A stretch of 64,000 bases of DNA, taken from NCBI RefSeq assembly GCF_019303475.1, contig NZ_JABLSI010000023.1, positions 1 to 64,000 of the forward strand. The letters are read 5' to 3'. Source of the DNA: Streptomyces sp. JJ38 (GTDB lineage: Bacteria; Actinomycetota; Actinomycetes; Streptomycetales; Streptomycetaceae). Of the stretch, positions 8,868-16,444 are shown in pieces. The notes under the pieces are model-generated. The model saw nothing but the letters and a program-made list of their open reading frames with translations. It had not been told where the DNA came from and searched no databases. The first letter of the stretch is position 1. Each line of letters opens with the position of its first letter. The translations under genes were made by a program, and so were the position numbers.

Positions 8868-9986
8868 ATGACCGGGCGTGCAGACCCTCCCGACGGCAAG
8901 CCCGAGGGACGCGGTGACGACGAGTTCGGCTCGACGGTCTTCGACGAGTCGTTCGTACGCGAGGCGCGGCTGCAGGAGTACTCGGCGCAGGAGCGCCTCG
9001 ACGACCCGGAACACCGGGAGCACCCGGTGCGGAGCCTGCCCCGGCGCATGGCCGTCCTCGGTCCCGGCTCCTCGGCCAAACAGGGGATCGTGCTGGTCGC
9101 GCTCGTGGTGCTCGCCTTCGCCACCGCCATCTACCTGGGCATCACCAGCCCCTACCAGCAGCCCTCCACCGCCGGGGACCAGCCGCTGCGCGCCACCGTC
9201 GTCCCGCTCAGCCCCAGGAGCCCGGTGCCCGAGGGCGCGCCCGAGGCCCTGTTCGCCGAGAGCCCCGCGGCCGACTTCCCGGTGGGCGCCGCGGGGGTGA
9301 CGCTGCCCTCGCCGATCGCCACCCGGGACTTCAGCGACACCCAGGTGATGACGGCCCTCACCCTGGCCAAGGACTACGTGGTCGCCTCCGCCGTGGACTC
9401 TCGCGTCATCAGCGGCAGCACCGCGACGCCGGTGCGCGAGCTCCTCGTCGCCGACCAGCGCACCCGGCTCGACCGCAGCCTGCGGGAGCCCGCCCCCGAG
9501 GACGTCACCGGTGCGGGGGACCCCGACACCGTCCCGCCCGCCACCGGCTGGCTCGTGCGCTTCGACAGCCAGCGGGTGACGGTGTCCGACGCCGGCGTGC
9601 GGGTCCGGGGCGCGATGACCGTCACCCAGCGCGACGAGAGCGCGCTCGAGGTCACGGCCGACCACGTTTTCGTCTACGCCGTCCGGCCCGCCGGAGAGGC
9701 CGACACCGACCGCTCGTCGCTGGTCACCGTGCGCCGCCAGGTGCGGCTGCTGATGGAGCGGGGCGACCTGCTGGACAAGCGCCTCTCGGTGCAGCACGTG
9801 GTGATGCAGGCGGGCCCGCTGGCCTGCGGCACCGCCCACTCCGACCTGCTGCGGCCGCTGACGGCGGGGGAGTCAGCCGACGCCACCGAGGTCACCGGAA
9901 CGGACCCGTTCGCCGACCGGCCGGTGGGCTCCCCGCTCTGCGGTGTACTGGCCGACACGGCGCAGCCGGGCCCGCCCGGCGGCTGA
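8868..9986 (+). CDS. Single-pass membrane protein with large extracytoplasmic domain (second of a tandem pair)
   Basis: A 372-residue protein. Its N-terminus FGSTVFDESFVREARLQE parallels the preceding gene's motif. A membrane segment at about residues 64-86 (GIVLVALVVLAFATAIYLGI) precedes an outer domain of about 280 residues with TLAKDYVVASAVDSRVISG and two cysteines near the C-terminus (LACGTAHSDLL and SPLCGVLAD) that could form a disulfide. No enzymatic motif is visible. ATG 8868 follows TACCCT (8856-8861) by six bases, again a leaderless arrangement. Convergent with the M48 protease gene. Confidence 0.78.
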   Translation: MTGRADPPDGKPEGRGDDEFGSTVFDESFVREARLQEYSAQERLDDPEHREHPVRSLPRRMAVLGPGSSAKQGIVLVALVVLAFATAIYLGITSPYQQPSTAGDQPLRATVVPLSPRSPVPEGAPEALFAESPAADFPVGAAGVTLPSPIATRDFSDTQVMTALTLAKDYVVASAVDSRVISGSTATPVRELLVADQRTRLDRSLREPAPEDVTGAGDPDTVPPATGWLVRFDSQRVTVSDAGVRVRGAMTVTQRDESALEVTADHVFVYAVRPAGEADTDRSSLVTVRRQVRLLMERGDLLDKRLSVQHVVMQAGPLACGTAHSDLLRPLTAGESADATEVTGTDPFADRPVGSPLCGVLADTAQPGPPGG

Positions 9987-9998
9987 GCCGCGCCACGC

Positions 9999-10043
9999 GC
10001 GAGGCCGCGGTGCCGGGGCCGTAGCCGGGGCTCCGGGCCTCGC
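9999..10043. terminator. Candidate terminator between convergent genes
   Basis: GCGAGGCC (9999-10006) and GGCCTCGC (10036-10043) are perfect complements around a GC-rich 29-base loop. It sits in the short gap between two convergent genes and lacks a T-run, so the call is tentative. Confidence 0.35.
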
Positions 10044-10068
10044 ACACTCAGCTCGTGGCCGCTCGGGT

Positions 10069-11169
10069 CTAGTTGCCGCCCGAACCGCTCTCGCCCGCTG
10101 CCGTCCCGGCGCCGCTCCCGGAATCGTTCGGCCGCCGGCCGCCGCCCGTCGCGAAGTCCCGCAGCTTGCCGCCCAGATCCCCGGCGCCGCCCGCGACGTC
10201 CCGGATGAGCCCCATGAGCGGGTCCTTGCTCTGCTTCACCGACTCCCGGTAGTGGTTCGCCGAGTCCCGCACGGAGTCCGACACCGAGGCGTCGCCGTCC
10301 TCCGAGCGGCGCGGGTAGTGGCCGTCCATCAGCCGCTGGTAGTCCCGGGTGCGCGCCCACTTGCCCAGCTCGGCCGCGCGCACCGTGGTGAACGGGTGCG
10401 TGCGCGGCAGCACCTGGAGGATCTTCAGCACGGAGTCCCGCAGGTCCCCGCCGGCGTGCTCGTACTCCTCGGCCTGGGCGAGGAACGCGTCTATGTTCAT
10501 CTCGTGCAGGTGGTGCCCGCCGGCGAGCTTCATCAGCCCGCGCAGGGAGGCCTCCAGGTCCTGCCCGACGAGCAGCCCCGCCCGGTCCGCCGACAGCTCC
10601 GACTTGCGGAACCACTCGCGCAGCGCTGTCACCAGGGCCATGATCGCGACGTTCCCCAGCGGGATCCAGGCGACCTTGACGGCGAAGTTCGTCAGGAAGA
10701 GCAGGATCGTGCGGTAGAGGGCGTGCCCGGACAGCGCGTGCCCGACCTCGTGCCCGATGACCGCCCGCATCTCCTTCTCGTCCATCAGCTCCACCAGACC
10801 GGTGGTCAGGACGATGATCGGCTCATCCAGCCCGATGCACATCGCGTTGGGCTGCGGGTTCTGCGTCACGTACATCGACGGGACCTTCTCCAGGTCCAGG
10901 ATGTGACAGGCGTCCCGCAGCATGTCGTTGAGGTGCGGGAACTGCTGCTCGCTGACCCGCACCGAGTCCGAGAGGAAGAGCAGCCGCAGGCTCCGCTCCG
11001 GCAGCAGACCGCTGAGCGTCTTGAAGACGGTGTCGAAGCCGCTCAGCTTGCGCAGCGCCACCAGCGCCGAGCGGTCGGCAGGGTGCTCGTAGGCGCGGGA
11101 GGAGATCCCCGGAAAGCGCCGCCGGCTGCGCCCCGGAAGATTTTCGGTGTTGCCCTGGCTGTCGCTCAT
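10069..11169 (-). CDS. M48-family zinc metalloprotease, HtpX/Ste24-like
   Basis: A 366-residue protein with the zinc-protease motif HEVGH (about residues 139-143, in AVIGHEVGHALSGHALY) and a downstream glutamate ligand candidate in KSELSADRAGLL (about 190). The segment in between (TILLFLTNFAVKVAWIPLGNVAIMAL) is hydrophobic enough to insert in the membrane, as in HtpX-type proteases that remove damaged membrane proteins. The last about 45 residues are Gly-rich and disordered. It starts at ATG 11169 and diverges from the small membrane peptide at 11339. Substrates cannot be inferred. Confidence 0.88.
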   Translation of the reverse strand: MSDSQGNTENLPGRSRRRFPGISSRAYEHPADRSALVALRKLSGFDTVFKTLSGLLPERSLRLLFLSDSVRVSEQQFPHLNDMLRDACHILDLEKVPSMYVTQNPQPNAMCIGLDEPIIVLTTGLVELMDEKEMRAVIGHEVGHALSGHALYRTILLFLTNFAVKVAWIPLGNVAIMALVTALREWFRKSELSADRAGLLVGQDLEASLRGLMKLAGGHHLHEMNIDAFLAQAEEYEHAGGDLRDSVLKILQVLPRTHPFTTVRAAELGKWARTRDYQRLMDGHYPRRSEDGDASVSDSVRDSANHYRESVKQSKDPLMGLIRDVAGGAGDLGGKLRDFATGGGRRPNDSGSGAGTAAGESGSGGN

Positions 11170-11338
11170 TCGGCCCCCTGTGTCGAGTCTGTGGCGGCCC
11201 GTCCCCTCACAGGCCCTGCTCGCCGGCCTCCCCGGCCGGTTCGGCCCAGCCTACGGGGTGGGTGCACCAGCCGCGAGAAACCCGTCCGCTTACGATGTGC
11301 TGAACCTCCTGCCCGTTTCCCTCCCGGACAAGGTCCAG

Positions 11339-11509
11339 ATGACGATGAATATCCTCAGCTCCGCTCCCGCTCTCTCGCTGCTCGCCTCGGGCTCCGAGGA
11401 ACACGGTGGCGCACACGCGAGCCTGAACCCGTGGCTCATCGGCGCCTCCGGCCTGCTCATGCTCCTGCTCCTGCTGTGGATCACCACCCGCTTCAACCGG
11501 GACCGCTGA
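11339..11509 (+). CDS. Small single-span membrane protein
   Basis: A 56-residue peptide beginning MTMNILSSAPALSLLASGSE, with one strong membrane helix near the C-terminus (PWLIGASGLLMLLLLLWITT) and a basic end (RFNRDR), so probably N-out/C-in. AAGGT lies about 8 bases before ATG 11339; ATG 11345 is an alternative. TACGAT at 11291-11296 may be its -10 element. It ends 41 bases before nadD. Function unknown. The strong helix, the ribosome-binding site and the codon bias support a real gene. Confidence 0.65.
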   Translation: MTMNILSSAPALSLLASGSEEHGGAHASLNPWLIGASGLLMLLLLLWITTRFNRDR

Positions 11510-11550
11510 GCCCGGCGATCGGCGGGCGGGACAGCGGTTAGGGTCAGCGC

Positions 11551-12186
11551 ATGGCAGAGCACATAAGGCCGCAGCCGGAGCCGGGCAAACGGCGGCTCGG
11601 TGTGATGGGCGGGACGTTCGACCCGATCCACCACGGCCACCTGGTCGCGGCCAGCGAGGTCGCGGCGCGGTTCGACCTCGACGAGGTCATCTTCGTGCCG
11701 ACGGGCCAGCCGTGGCAGAAGAGCCACCAGCGGGTGTCGCCCGCCGAGGACCGCTACCTGATGACGGTCATCGCGACCGCGTCCAACCCGCAGTTCTCCG
11801 TCAGCCGCCTGGACATCGACCGCGGCGGCAAGACGTACACCATCGACACCCTGCGGGAGCTGCGGGCCGAGCACCCCACGGACGACCTGTTCTTCATCAC
11901 CGGTGCCGACGCGCTCTCCCAGATCCTCACCTGGCGCAACGCGGACGAGCTGTTCTCGCTCGCCCACTTCATCGGCGTCACCCGGCCCGGACACCACCTC
12001 ACCGACCCCGGGCTCCCGGACGGCGGGGTGTCCCTCATCGAGGTGCCTGCGCTGGCGATCTCCTCCACCGACTGCCGCGCCCGGGTGGCGAACGGCGACC
12101 CGGTCTGGTATCTCGTGCCGGACGGTGTGGTGCGGTACATCGCCAAGCGCCGGCTCTACCGGGACCCGTCCGCACCGAACAGCTAG
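11551..12186 (+). CDS. nadD: Nicotinate-nucleotide adenylyltransferase
   Basis: Transfers AMP from ATP to nicotinate mononucleotide, giving deamido-NAD in NAD biosynthesis. The 211-residue protein shows the nucleotidyltransferase signature [17 protein letters not shown] at about residue 20 and [10 protein letters not shown] (SSTxxR) near residue 170. ATG 11551 lies six bases after TAGGGT (11539-11544), fitting a leaderless mRNA. The downstream order, LCP protein, rsfS, histidine phosphatase, resembles the conserved actinobacterial nadD-rsfS-gpgP neighbourhood. Confidence 0.96.
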   Translation: MAEHIRPQPEPGKRRLGVMGGTFDPIHHGHLVAASEVAARFDLDEVIFVPTGQPWQKSHQRVSPAEDRYLMTVIATASNPQFSVSRLDIDRGGKTYTIDTLRELRAEHPTDDLFFITGADALSQILTWRNADELFSLAHFIGVTRPGHHLTDPGLPDGGVSLIEVPALAISSTDCRARVANGDPVWYLVPDGVVRYIAKRRLYRDPSAPNS

Positions 12187-12199
12187 AGGGGCGGCAGCC

Positions 12200-14017
12200 G
12201 TGAACGACCGACAGGACCCGTACGGGCAGCAGCAGTTCACCGGGTACGACGAGTACGGTCGGCCGCTCTACCGCGACCCCTACGCCCAGGGTCCCGACGG
12301 CGTCGACACGCGTTCCGAGCCCGAGGCTCCGGCCGTCCCGCAGAGCTACGGCCACGACTACGGGTACCCGGCCCCCGACGGCTACGGGCAGCAGGGCTAC
12401 GGCTACGACCCCTACGCCGGTCAGCAGGACGTGACGGCCTGGGTACCGCAGCAGCCCCAGCCCGAGGAGGCCTACCCGGCTCCGTCGTCCTACCCGGACC
12501 AGGGAGCGGGCCCGTCGTACCCGCAGTCCTCGCCGTACCCGGACCCTGACCCGTACCCGTACCCGTACCCGGACCAGGGAACGGCGTCCCCCTACGCGAA
12601 CGCGGCGCCGTACGAGCCGGATGCCCCGTACGAGCCGGCGGCGCCGTACACGCCGGAGCCGCTGTACGAGCCGGAGGCCGGGCGGCCGGCGGGGGAGGCC
12701 GCCGGAGGTCACGACGCGGAGTCCGCCACCACGGCAGGGTCGGAGCCCGGGGGCGAGAGCGGCGAGGAGTACCGGACCGAGCAGTTCTCCTTCATCGAGG
12801 AGGAGGACGAGGAGTCCGAGGACGTCATCGACTGGCTGAAGTTCAGCGAGAGCCGCACCGAGCGGCGCGAGGAGGCCAAGCGGCGCGGGCGCAACCGCAT
12901 GATCGCGCTCGTCGTCGCGCTCGTCGTGGTCCTCGTCGGAGGCGTCGGCTATCTGTGGTCCTCCGGGCGGCTCCCCGGCCTTGGCGGGGAGGAGACGGAA
13001 GCCGCCACGCAGGCCGCCGAGCAGCGCGACGTCATCGTCCTCCACCTGCGGGACATCGACACCGAGAACGTCTCCACGGTGCTGCTCGTCGACAACGAGA
13101 CGGCCGGGCGCGGGACCGCCGTGCTGCTGCCCAACTCGCTCGCGCTGACGACCGCCGACGGCTCCACGACCACCCTGGGCAAGTCCTTCGACAGCCAGGG
13201 CGCCGGGGCGACCCGCGAGGCCCTCGGCACCCTGCTCGGCGCCACGTTCCAGGGCACCTGGCGGCTGGACACCCCGTTCCTGGAGAACCTGGTCGACTCC
13301 GTCGGGGGCGTCACGCTCGACGCCGATGTCACCATCCCCGCCGACGAGAAGGGCGAGGCGCCCCTCGTCGAGAAGGGCGCGGACCGGGAGCTGAACGGAG
13401 GCGCCGCCATCCGGTACGCGACGCACCTGGCGTCGGGCGAGGAGCAGACGAAGCAGCTCGCCCGCTTCGGCCAGGTGGTGGTGGCGGTGCTGGGCAAGCT
13501 CTCCACCGACCCGGCGACCGCCACCCGGACCGTCGTCTCACTGGGCCAGGTCCCGGACCCGTCGCTCACGGACGGGCAGCTCGGCGGCGCCCTGGCGGAG
13601 CTGGCCGCCCACGCCGGGAAGGACCGGCTGGACACCCGGCTGCTGCCGGTCGAGCAGAACGGCACGCTGAGCGACGAGACGGCCCACGGCCTGGTCAAGG
13701 AGGTCCTCGGCGGCACCGTGCGGAACTCCGACCCGGACGCCGCCGTCCGCGTCAGCGTCCGCAACGCCACCGGCGACGGGGACGCCGCGCAGTCGGCCCA
13801 GATCACGCTGATCAACGGCGGCTACACCGTCGTCCCGGCGAAGGAGTCGGATACCGCGGTGGAGGCCAGCAGCGTCACCTACGCGGAGAAGGAGGACGCG
13901 CAGCGCGCCGCGGGGGTGGCGAAGACGCTCGGGCTGCCCGAGGACGCCGTCCGGCAGGACGATGGCGCGGCCAACGCCGACGTCACCGTCGTGCTCGGCG
14001 AGGACTACGAGGGCTGA
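12200..14017 (+). CDS. Divergent LytR-CpsA-Psr (LCP) family membrane protein with LytR C-terminal domain
   Basis: A 605-residue protein from GTG 12200. Residues 1-200 are Tyr/Pro/Gln-rich and disordered (YPDPDPYPYPYPDQG). An acidic stretch (FIEEEDEESEDVIDWLK) and basic segment precede a membrane helix at about 233-255. An LCP-like outer domain spans about 276-450 and a LytR_C domain about 513-603 (VRVSVRNATGDG ... GGYTVVPAKES). LCP enzymes attach undecaprenyl-linked glycopolymers to peptidoglycan. Here the position of the usual PRD arginine motif reads LLPNSLAL and the second arginine cluster is not recognisable, so catalysis is doubtful. The gene sits between nadD and rsfS. Confidence 0.85.
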   Translation: MNDRQDPYGQQQFTGYDEYGRPLYRDPYAQGPDGVDTRSEPEAPAVPQSYGHDYGYPAPDGYGQQGYGYDPYAGQQDVTAWVPQQPQPEEAYPAPSSYPDQGAGPSYPQSSPYPDPDPYPYPYPDQGTASPYANAAPYEPDAPYEPAAPYTPEPLYEPEAGRPAGEAAGGHDAESATTAGSEPGGESGEEYRTEQFSFIEEEDEESEDVIDWLKFSESRTERREEAKRRGRNRMIALVVALVVVLVGGVGYLWSSGRLPGLGGEETEAATQAAEQRDVIVLHLRDIDTENVSTVLLVDNETAGRGTAVLLPNSLALTTADGSTTTLGKSFDSQGAGATREALGTLLGATFQGTWRLDTPFLENLVDSVGGVTLDADVTIPADEKGEAPLVEKGADRELNGGAAIRYATHLASGEEQTKQLARFGQVVVAVLGKLSTDPATATRTVVSLGQVPDPSLTDGQLGGALAELAAHAGKDRLDTRLLPVEQNGTLSDETAHGLVKEVLGGTVRNSDPDAAVRVSVRNATGDGDAAQSAQITLINGGYTVVPAKESDTAVEASSVTYAEKEDAQRAAGVAKTLGLPEDAVRQDDGAANADVTVVLGEDYEG

Positions 14018-14020
14018 CCC

Positions 14021-14061
14021 CGCCCGGCCCCGCCGGGCGGCGGGACCGGCGGGGCCGGGCG
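14021..14061. terminator. Perfect 16-bp GC inverted repeat after the LCP gene
   Basis: CGCCCGGCCCCGCCGG (14021-14036) and its exact complement (14046-14061) flank a nine-base loop, starting three bases after the LCP stop codon. It lacks a U-tract, but its strength and position make it a likely transcription terminator or RNA-processing barrier before rsfS. Confidence 0.6.
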
Positions 14062-14160
14062 TCAACCCTGCGCCGAGCACAGGCCCCGTGGCGGCCGTGA
14101 GACCCTGGGAAGGCGTGCACGTCGTGCGCGCCCCGTGATCCCGACCGAAAGCATGCACCT

Positions 14161-14577
14161 GTGACCGCAACGGACCGTTCCCTGGAGCTGATCAACGCCG
14201 CCGCGCAGGCCGCCGCCGACAAGCTCGCGCACGACGTCGTCGCCTACGACGTGAGCGACGTGCTCTCCATCACCGACGCCTTCCTGCTCGCCTCGGCGCC
14301 CAACGACCGCCAGGTCAAGTCGATCGTCGACGGCATCGAGGAGCGGCTGCTGAAGGAGCTGGGCGCCAAGCCGGTGCGCCGCGAGGGCGAGCGGGACGGC
14401 CGCTGGGTGCTGCTCGACTACGTGGACATCGTCGTGCACGTCCAGCACAGCGAGGAGCGCGTCTTCTACGCCCTGGAGCGGCTGTGGAAGGACTGCCCCG
14501 AGCTGGAGCTCCCCGAGGACGCCAAGGCCACCCGCGGCAAGGGGGCCGCCGAGGCGGACGCGGCGGAGGAGCGGTGA
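14161..14577 (+). CDS. rsfS: Ribosome silencing factor RsfS
   Basis: A 138-residue RsfS/Iojap-family protein that binds ribosomal protein L14 and blocks subunit joining when nutrients are scarce. Typical features are ELINAAAQAAADKLAHDVVA, DVLSITDAFLLASAPNDRQV and the C-terminal LLDYVDIVVHVQHSEERVFY. The start is a GTG. Its stop overlaps the next start (TGATG), indicating translational coupling with the histidine phosphatase. The tail after residue 120 is charged and variable. Confidence 0.95.
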   Translation: MTATDRSLELINAAAQAAADKLAHDVVAYDVSDVLSITDAFLLASAPNDRQVKSIVDGIEERLLKELGAKPVRREGERDGRWVLLDYVDIVVHVQHSEERVFYALERLWKDCPELELPEDAKATRGKGAAEADAAEER

Positions 14578-15212
14578 TGCGCGGTCGCAAGATCGTCCTG
14601 TGGCGGCACGGTCAGACGTCGTGGAACCTCGAGCGCCGCTTCCAGGGGTCCACGGACATCCCGCTCACCGCCGAGGGGCTGAACCAGGCGCGCCGGGCCG
14701 CACGGCTGCTCGCCGCGCTGAAGCCCGACGCGATCGTCTCCTCCGACCTCGTCCGCGCCCGGGCCACGGCCGCCGAGCTGGCGGGCCTCACCGGCCACGA
14801 GGTGCTGCACGAGGAGGCCCTGCGCGAGACGTACGCGGGGAAGTGGCAGGGCCTGACCCACGACGAGATCGTGGAGCGCTTCGGCGAGCAGTACGCGGCG
14901 TGGAAGCGCGGGGAGCCCGTCCGCCGCGGCGGTGGTGAGCTGGAGACGGAGGTGGCCGACCGGGCCGCGCCCGTCGTGGAGCGCAACGCCGACAAGCTTC
15001 CGGACGGCGGCACCCTCGTCGTCGTCAGCCACGGCGGGACGATCCGGACGACCATCGGCCGGCTGCTCGGGTTGGACCCGGCGGCCTGGGAGTCGCTGGG
15101 CGGCCTGTCCAACTGCTCCTGGTCGGTGCTCGGTGAGAGCCTGCGCGGCTGGCGGCTGCTGGAGCACAACGCGGGCAGTCTGCCCGAACCCGTCCTCGGC
15201 GACGACGACTGA
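14577..15212 (+). CDS. Histidine phosphatase family protein (GpgP-like)
   Basis: A 211-residue phosphoglycerate-mutase-superfamily phosphatase. The phosphohistidine motif is VLWRHGQTSWN (about residue 10), with the conserved acid/arginine in ALRETYAGKWQG and the second catalytic histidine in VVSHGGTIR (about 152-156). The ATG overlaps the rsfS stop by one base. In mycobacteria the gene in this position, after nadD and rsfS, encodes glucosyl-3-phosphoglycerate phosphatase, so that activity is a reasonable guess. General histidine-phosphatase function is firm; the substrate is inference from context. Confidence 0.88.
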   Translation: MRGRKIVLWRHGQTSWNLERRFQGSTDIPLTAEGLNQARRAARLLAALKPDAIVSSDLVRARATAAELAGLTGHEVLHEEALRETYAGKWQGLTHDEIVERFGEQYAAWKRGEPVRRGGGELETEVADRAAPVVERNADKLPDGGTLVVVSHGGTIRTTIGRLLGLDPAAWESLGGLSNCSWSVLGESLRGWRLLEHNAGSLPEPVLGDDD

Positions 15213-15238
15213 GGCCTGCCCGGCGGTTCGGGCCGGAC

Positions 15239-15286
15239 GGTGCCGTGATCCGCACCGTGATCGGTGCCGTGATCCGCGCTGTCATG
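15239..15286. repeat. 12-bp imperfect tandem repeat, four copies
   Basis: Units are GGTGCCGTGATC, CGCACCGTGATC, GGTGCCGTGATC and CGCGCTGTCATG. Copies 1 and 3 are identical and the others differ by a few bases. It lies in the gap between the histidine phosphatase gene and the first tRNA-Ala; no function is apparent. Confidence 0.7.
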
Positions 15287-15376
15287 CGGCCGGGCCCTGG
15301 TGGGAGCCCCGTGGGCTCGCTGTGGACGGCGTCGGATCCCGGCGACCCGGATTTCGCGTTCCGCCAGGTCACCAGG

Positions 15377-15382
15377 TAGAGT
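15377..15382 (+). promoter_or_regulatory. Probable -10 element of the first tRNA-Ala gene
   Basis: TAGAGT lies about 46 bases before the tRNA. The same hexamer precedes the second copy by 42 bases. The -35 region upstream (TTCGCG near 15353) is a poor match. Confidence 0.45.
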
Positions 15383-15428
15383 TCTACTCGTTCACGGCGC
15401 GCCGGTCAGGCCGGAGAGCCGAGAGCGC

Positions 15429-15501
<73 letters not shown>

Positions 15502-15512
15502 CAATCATCAAG

Positions 15513-15543
15513 ATCCCGTCCTCCTCCGGAGGGCGGGATTTCG
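15513..15543 (+). terminator. Intrinsic terminator after tRNA-Ala copy 1
   Basis: ATCCCG-T-CCTCC and GGAGG-G-CGGGAT form a stem with one internal mismatch around TCC, followed by TTTCGT. It begins 12 bases after the tRNA 3' end. Confidence 0.75.
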
Positions 15544-15710
15544 TCGTGCGGTCGTCATCGGCGGACTCCTGCGTTCCGACGTGACGTGGCAGAATCATCC
15601 GCAGTAGGGGGACGACCCGAAAGGGGAGGGACGCCGCGGTGCCCAGGCGCATCCACCGTTCACGCGAGGGCCGGCTCGCACTCGGACCGACTCCCGGCTG
15701 CGGGGCCTGA

Positions 15711-15944
15711 ATGGGCGCCCACAGCAGAAAGTGCGACTGGTGCGGCAGCGGTACGCCCATCGTGCGCGACATGGAGCCGCTCAACGTCCGTTACCAGTAC
15801 TGGTGCGTCGAGTGCGCCAGGGCGCTGATCATCAAGGGCGATCCGATCGAGACGTACCGCGAGCTGGAGGGTGAACCCATCTACGGGCGCCTGCTGGAGG
15901 AGCACTGCACCCTCAAGCGCTTCTACTCGTTCGTCACGGTCTGA
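15711..15944 (+). CDS. Small CxxC...CxxC protein between the two tRNA-Ala genes
   Basis: A 77-residue protein with two cysteine pairs, KCDWCGSG (about 8-13) and YWCVECARA (about 31-38), arranged like a small zinc ribbon. The rest is compact and charged (GDPIETYRELEGEPIYGRLL, CTLKRFYSFV). I recall similar proteins in other Streptomyces but know no function. There is no strong ribosome-binding site at ATG 15711. Zinc binding is inferred from cysteine spacing; nucleic-acid or ribosome binding would be speculation. Both flanking tRNA genes have their own terminators, so it is an independent unit. Confidence 0.72.
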   Translation: MGAHSRKCDWCGSGTPIVRDMEPLNVRYQYWCVECARALIIKGDPIETYRELEGEPIYGRLLEEHCTLKRFYSFVTV

Positions 15945-15981
15945 GTCCGCGAGGGGCCTGGACGGCTGCCGGGAAACGGAT

Positions 15982-16012
15982 TTGGCAAGCGGTGCCCCGG
16001 GCCGTGTAGAGT
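15982..16012 (+). promoter_or_regulatory. Promoter of the second tRNA-Ala gene
   Basis: TTGGCA (15982-15987), a 19-base spacer and TAGAGT (16007-16012). The spacer is slightly long, but both hexamers fit the principal sigma consensus and the element lies 42 bases before the tRNA. Confidence 0.6.
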
Positions 16013-16054
16013 AGGCGACGCCGCCGCGGGGGAAACCCGCGGAGGTCCAGACCT

Positions 16055-16127
<73 letters not shown>

Positions 16128-16133
16128 CAGATC

Positions 16134-16169
16134 CGGAAGCGGGCCACTCGTTCGAGTGGTCCGCTTCCG
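16134..16169 (+). terminator. Terminator hairpin after tRNA-Ala copy 2
   Basis: CGGAAGCGG-G-CCACTC and GAGTGG-T-CCGCTTCCG pair around the loop GTTC with one internal G-T. No U-run, but it begins seven bases after the tRNA and is strong. Confidence 0.65.
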
Positions 16170-16292
16170 TGTCTCCGCCGCTCGGTGCTCCCTGGACGGG
16201 CCGGGCTCCGCCCGCGCTCTCCCGATCCGCCACCGGGAACGTCCGCCGCTTCCGCTCCGTGGGACGCGCCCGGCCGGGCCGCTCGGCTGCGG

Positions 16293-16298
16293 TACCCT
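16293..16298 (+). promoter_or_regulatory. -10 element of the leuS leader transcript
   Basis: TACCCT ends six bases before the leader-peptide ATG at 16305, so transcription should begin at or next to that ATG. I see no convincing -35 element. Confidence 0.55.
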
Positions 16299-16304
16299 GA
16301 CGGC

Positions 16305-16343
16305 ATGCGTGCCGTACGCCTTCTGCTTAGCCGGCCGCGCTGA
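16305..16343 (+). CDS. Leucine leader peptide upstream of leuS
   Basis: A 12-residue open reading frame, MRAVRLLLSRPR, with three consecutive leucine codons CTT-CTG-CTT. CTT is rare in such GC-rich genomes, which makes the ribosome sensitive to charged tRNA-Leu supply. It starts six bases after a TACCCT box and is followed within 40 bases by an intrinsic terminator, ahead of the leucyl-tRNA synthetase gene. This is the classic arrangement of a ribosome-mediated transcription attenuator: stalling at the Leu codons would prevent termination and raise leuS expression. Not demonstrated here, but the layout is explicit. Confidence 0.8.
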   Translation: MRAVRLLLSRPR

Positions 16344-16379
16344 CCACGGGCCCTCCCACGGGCCGACGCGGCGCGGCTA

Positions 16380-16403
16380 CCCCTCATGCGTGAGGGGCTT
16401 TTT
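16380..16403 (+). terminator. Attenuator terminator in the leuS leader
   Basis: CCCCTCA (16380-16386), loop TGCG, TGAGGGG (16391-16397), C, then five T (16399-16403): a clean rho-independent terminator 41 bases before the leuS ATG. The stretch CCCUC at 16351-16355 could compete for the 3' arm, and TAGCC (16328-16332) in the leader peptide can pair with GGCTA (16375-16379) next to the terminator, so alternative folds are possible. Confidence 0.82.
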
Positions 16404-16444
16404 CATTTCGGCGGGCAGAGACGAGACGATGGAGCCTTGAGGAC

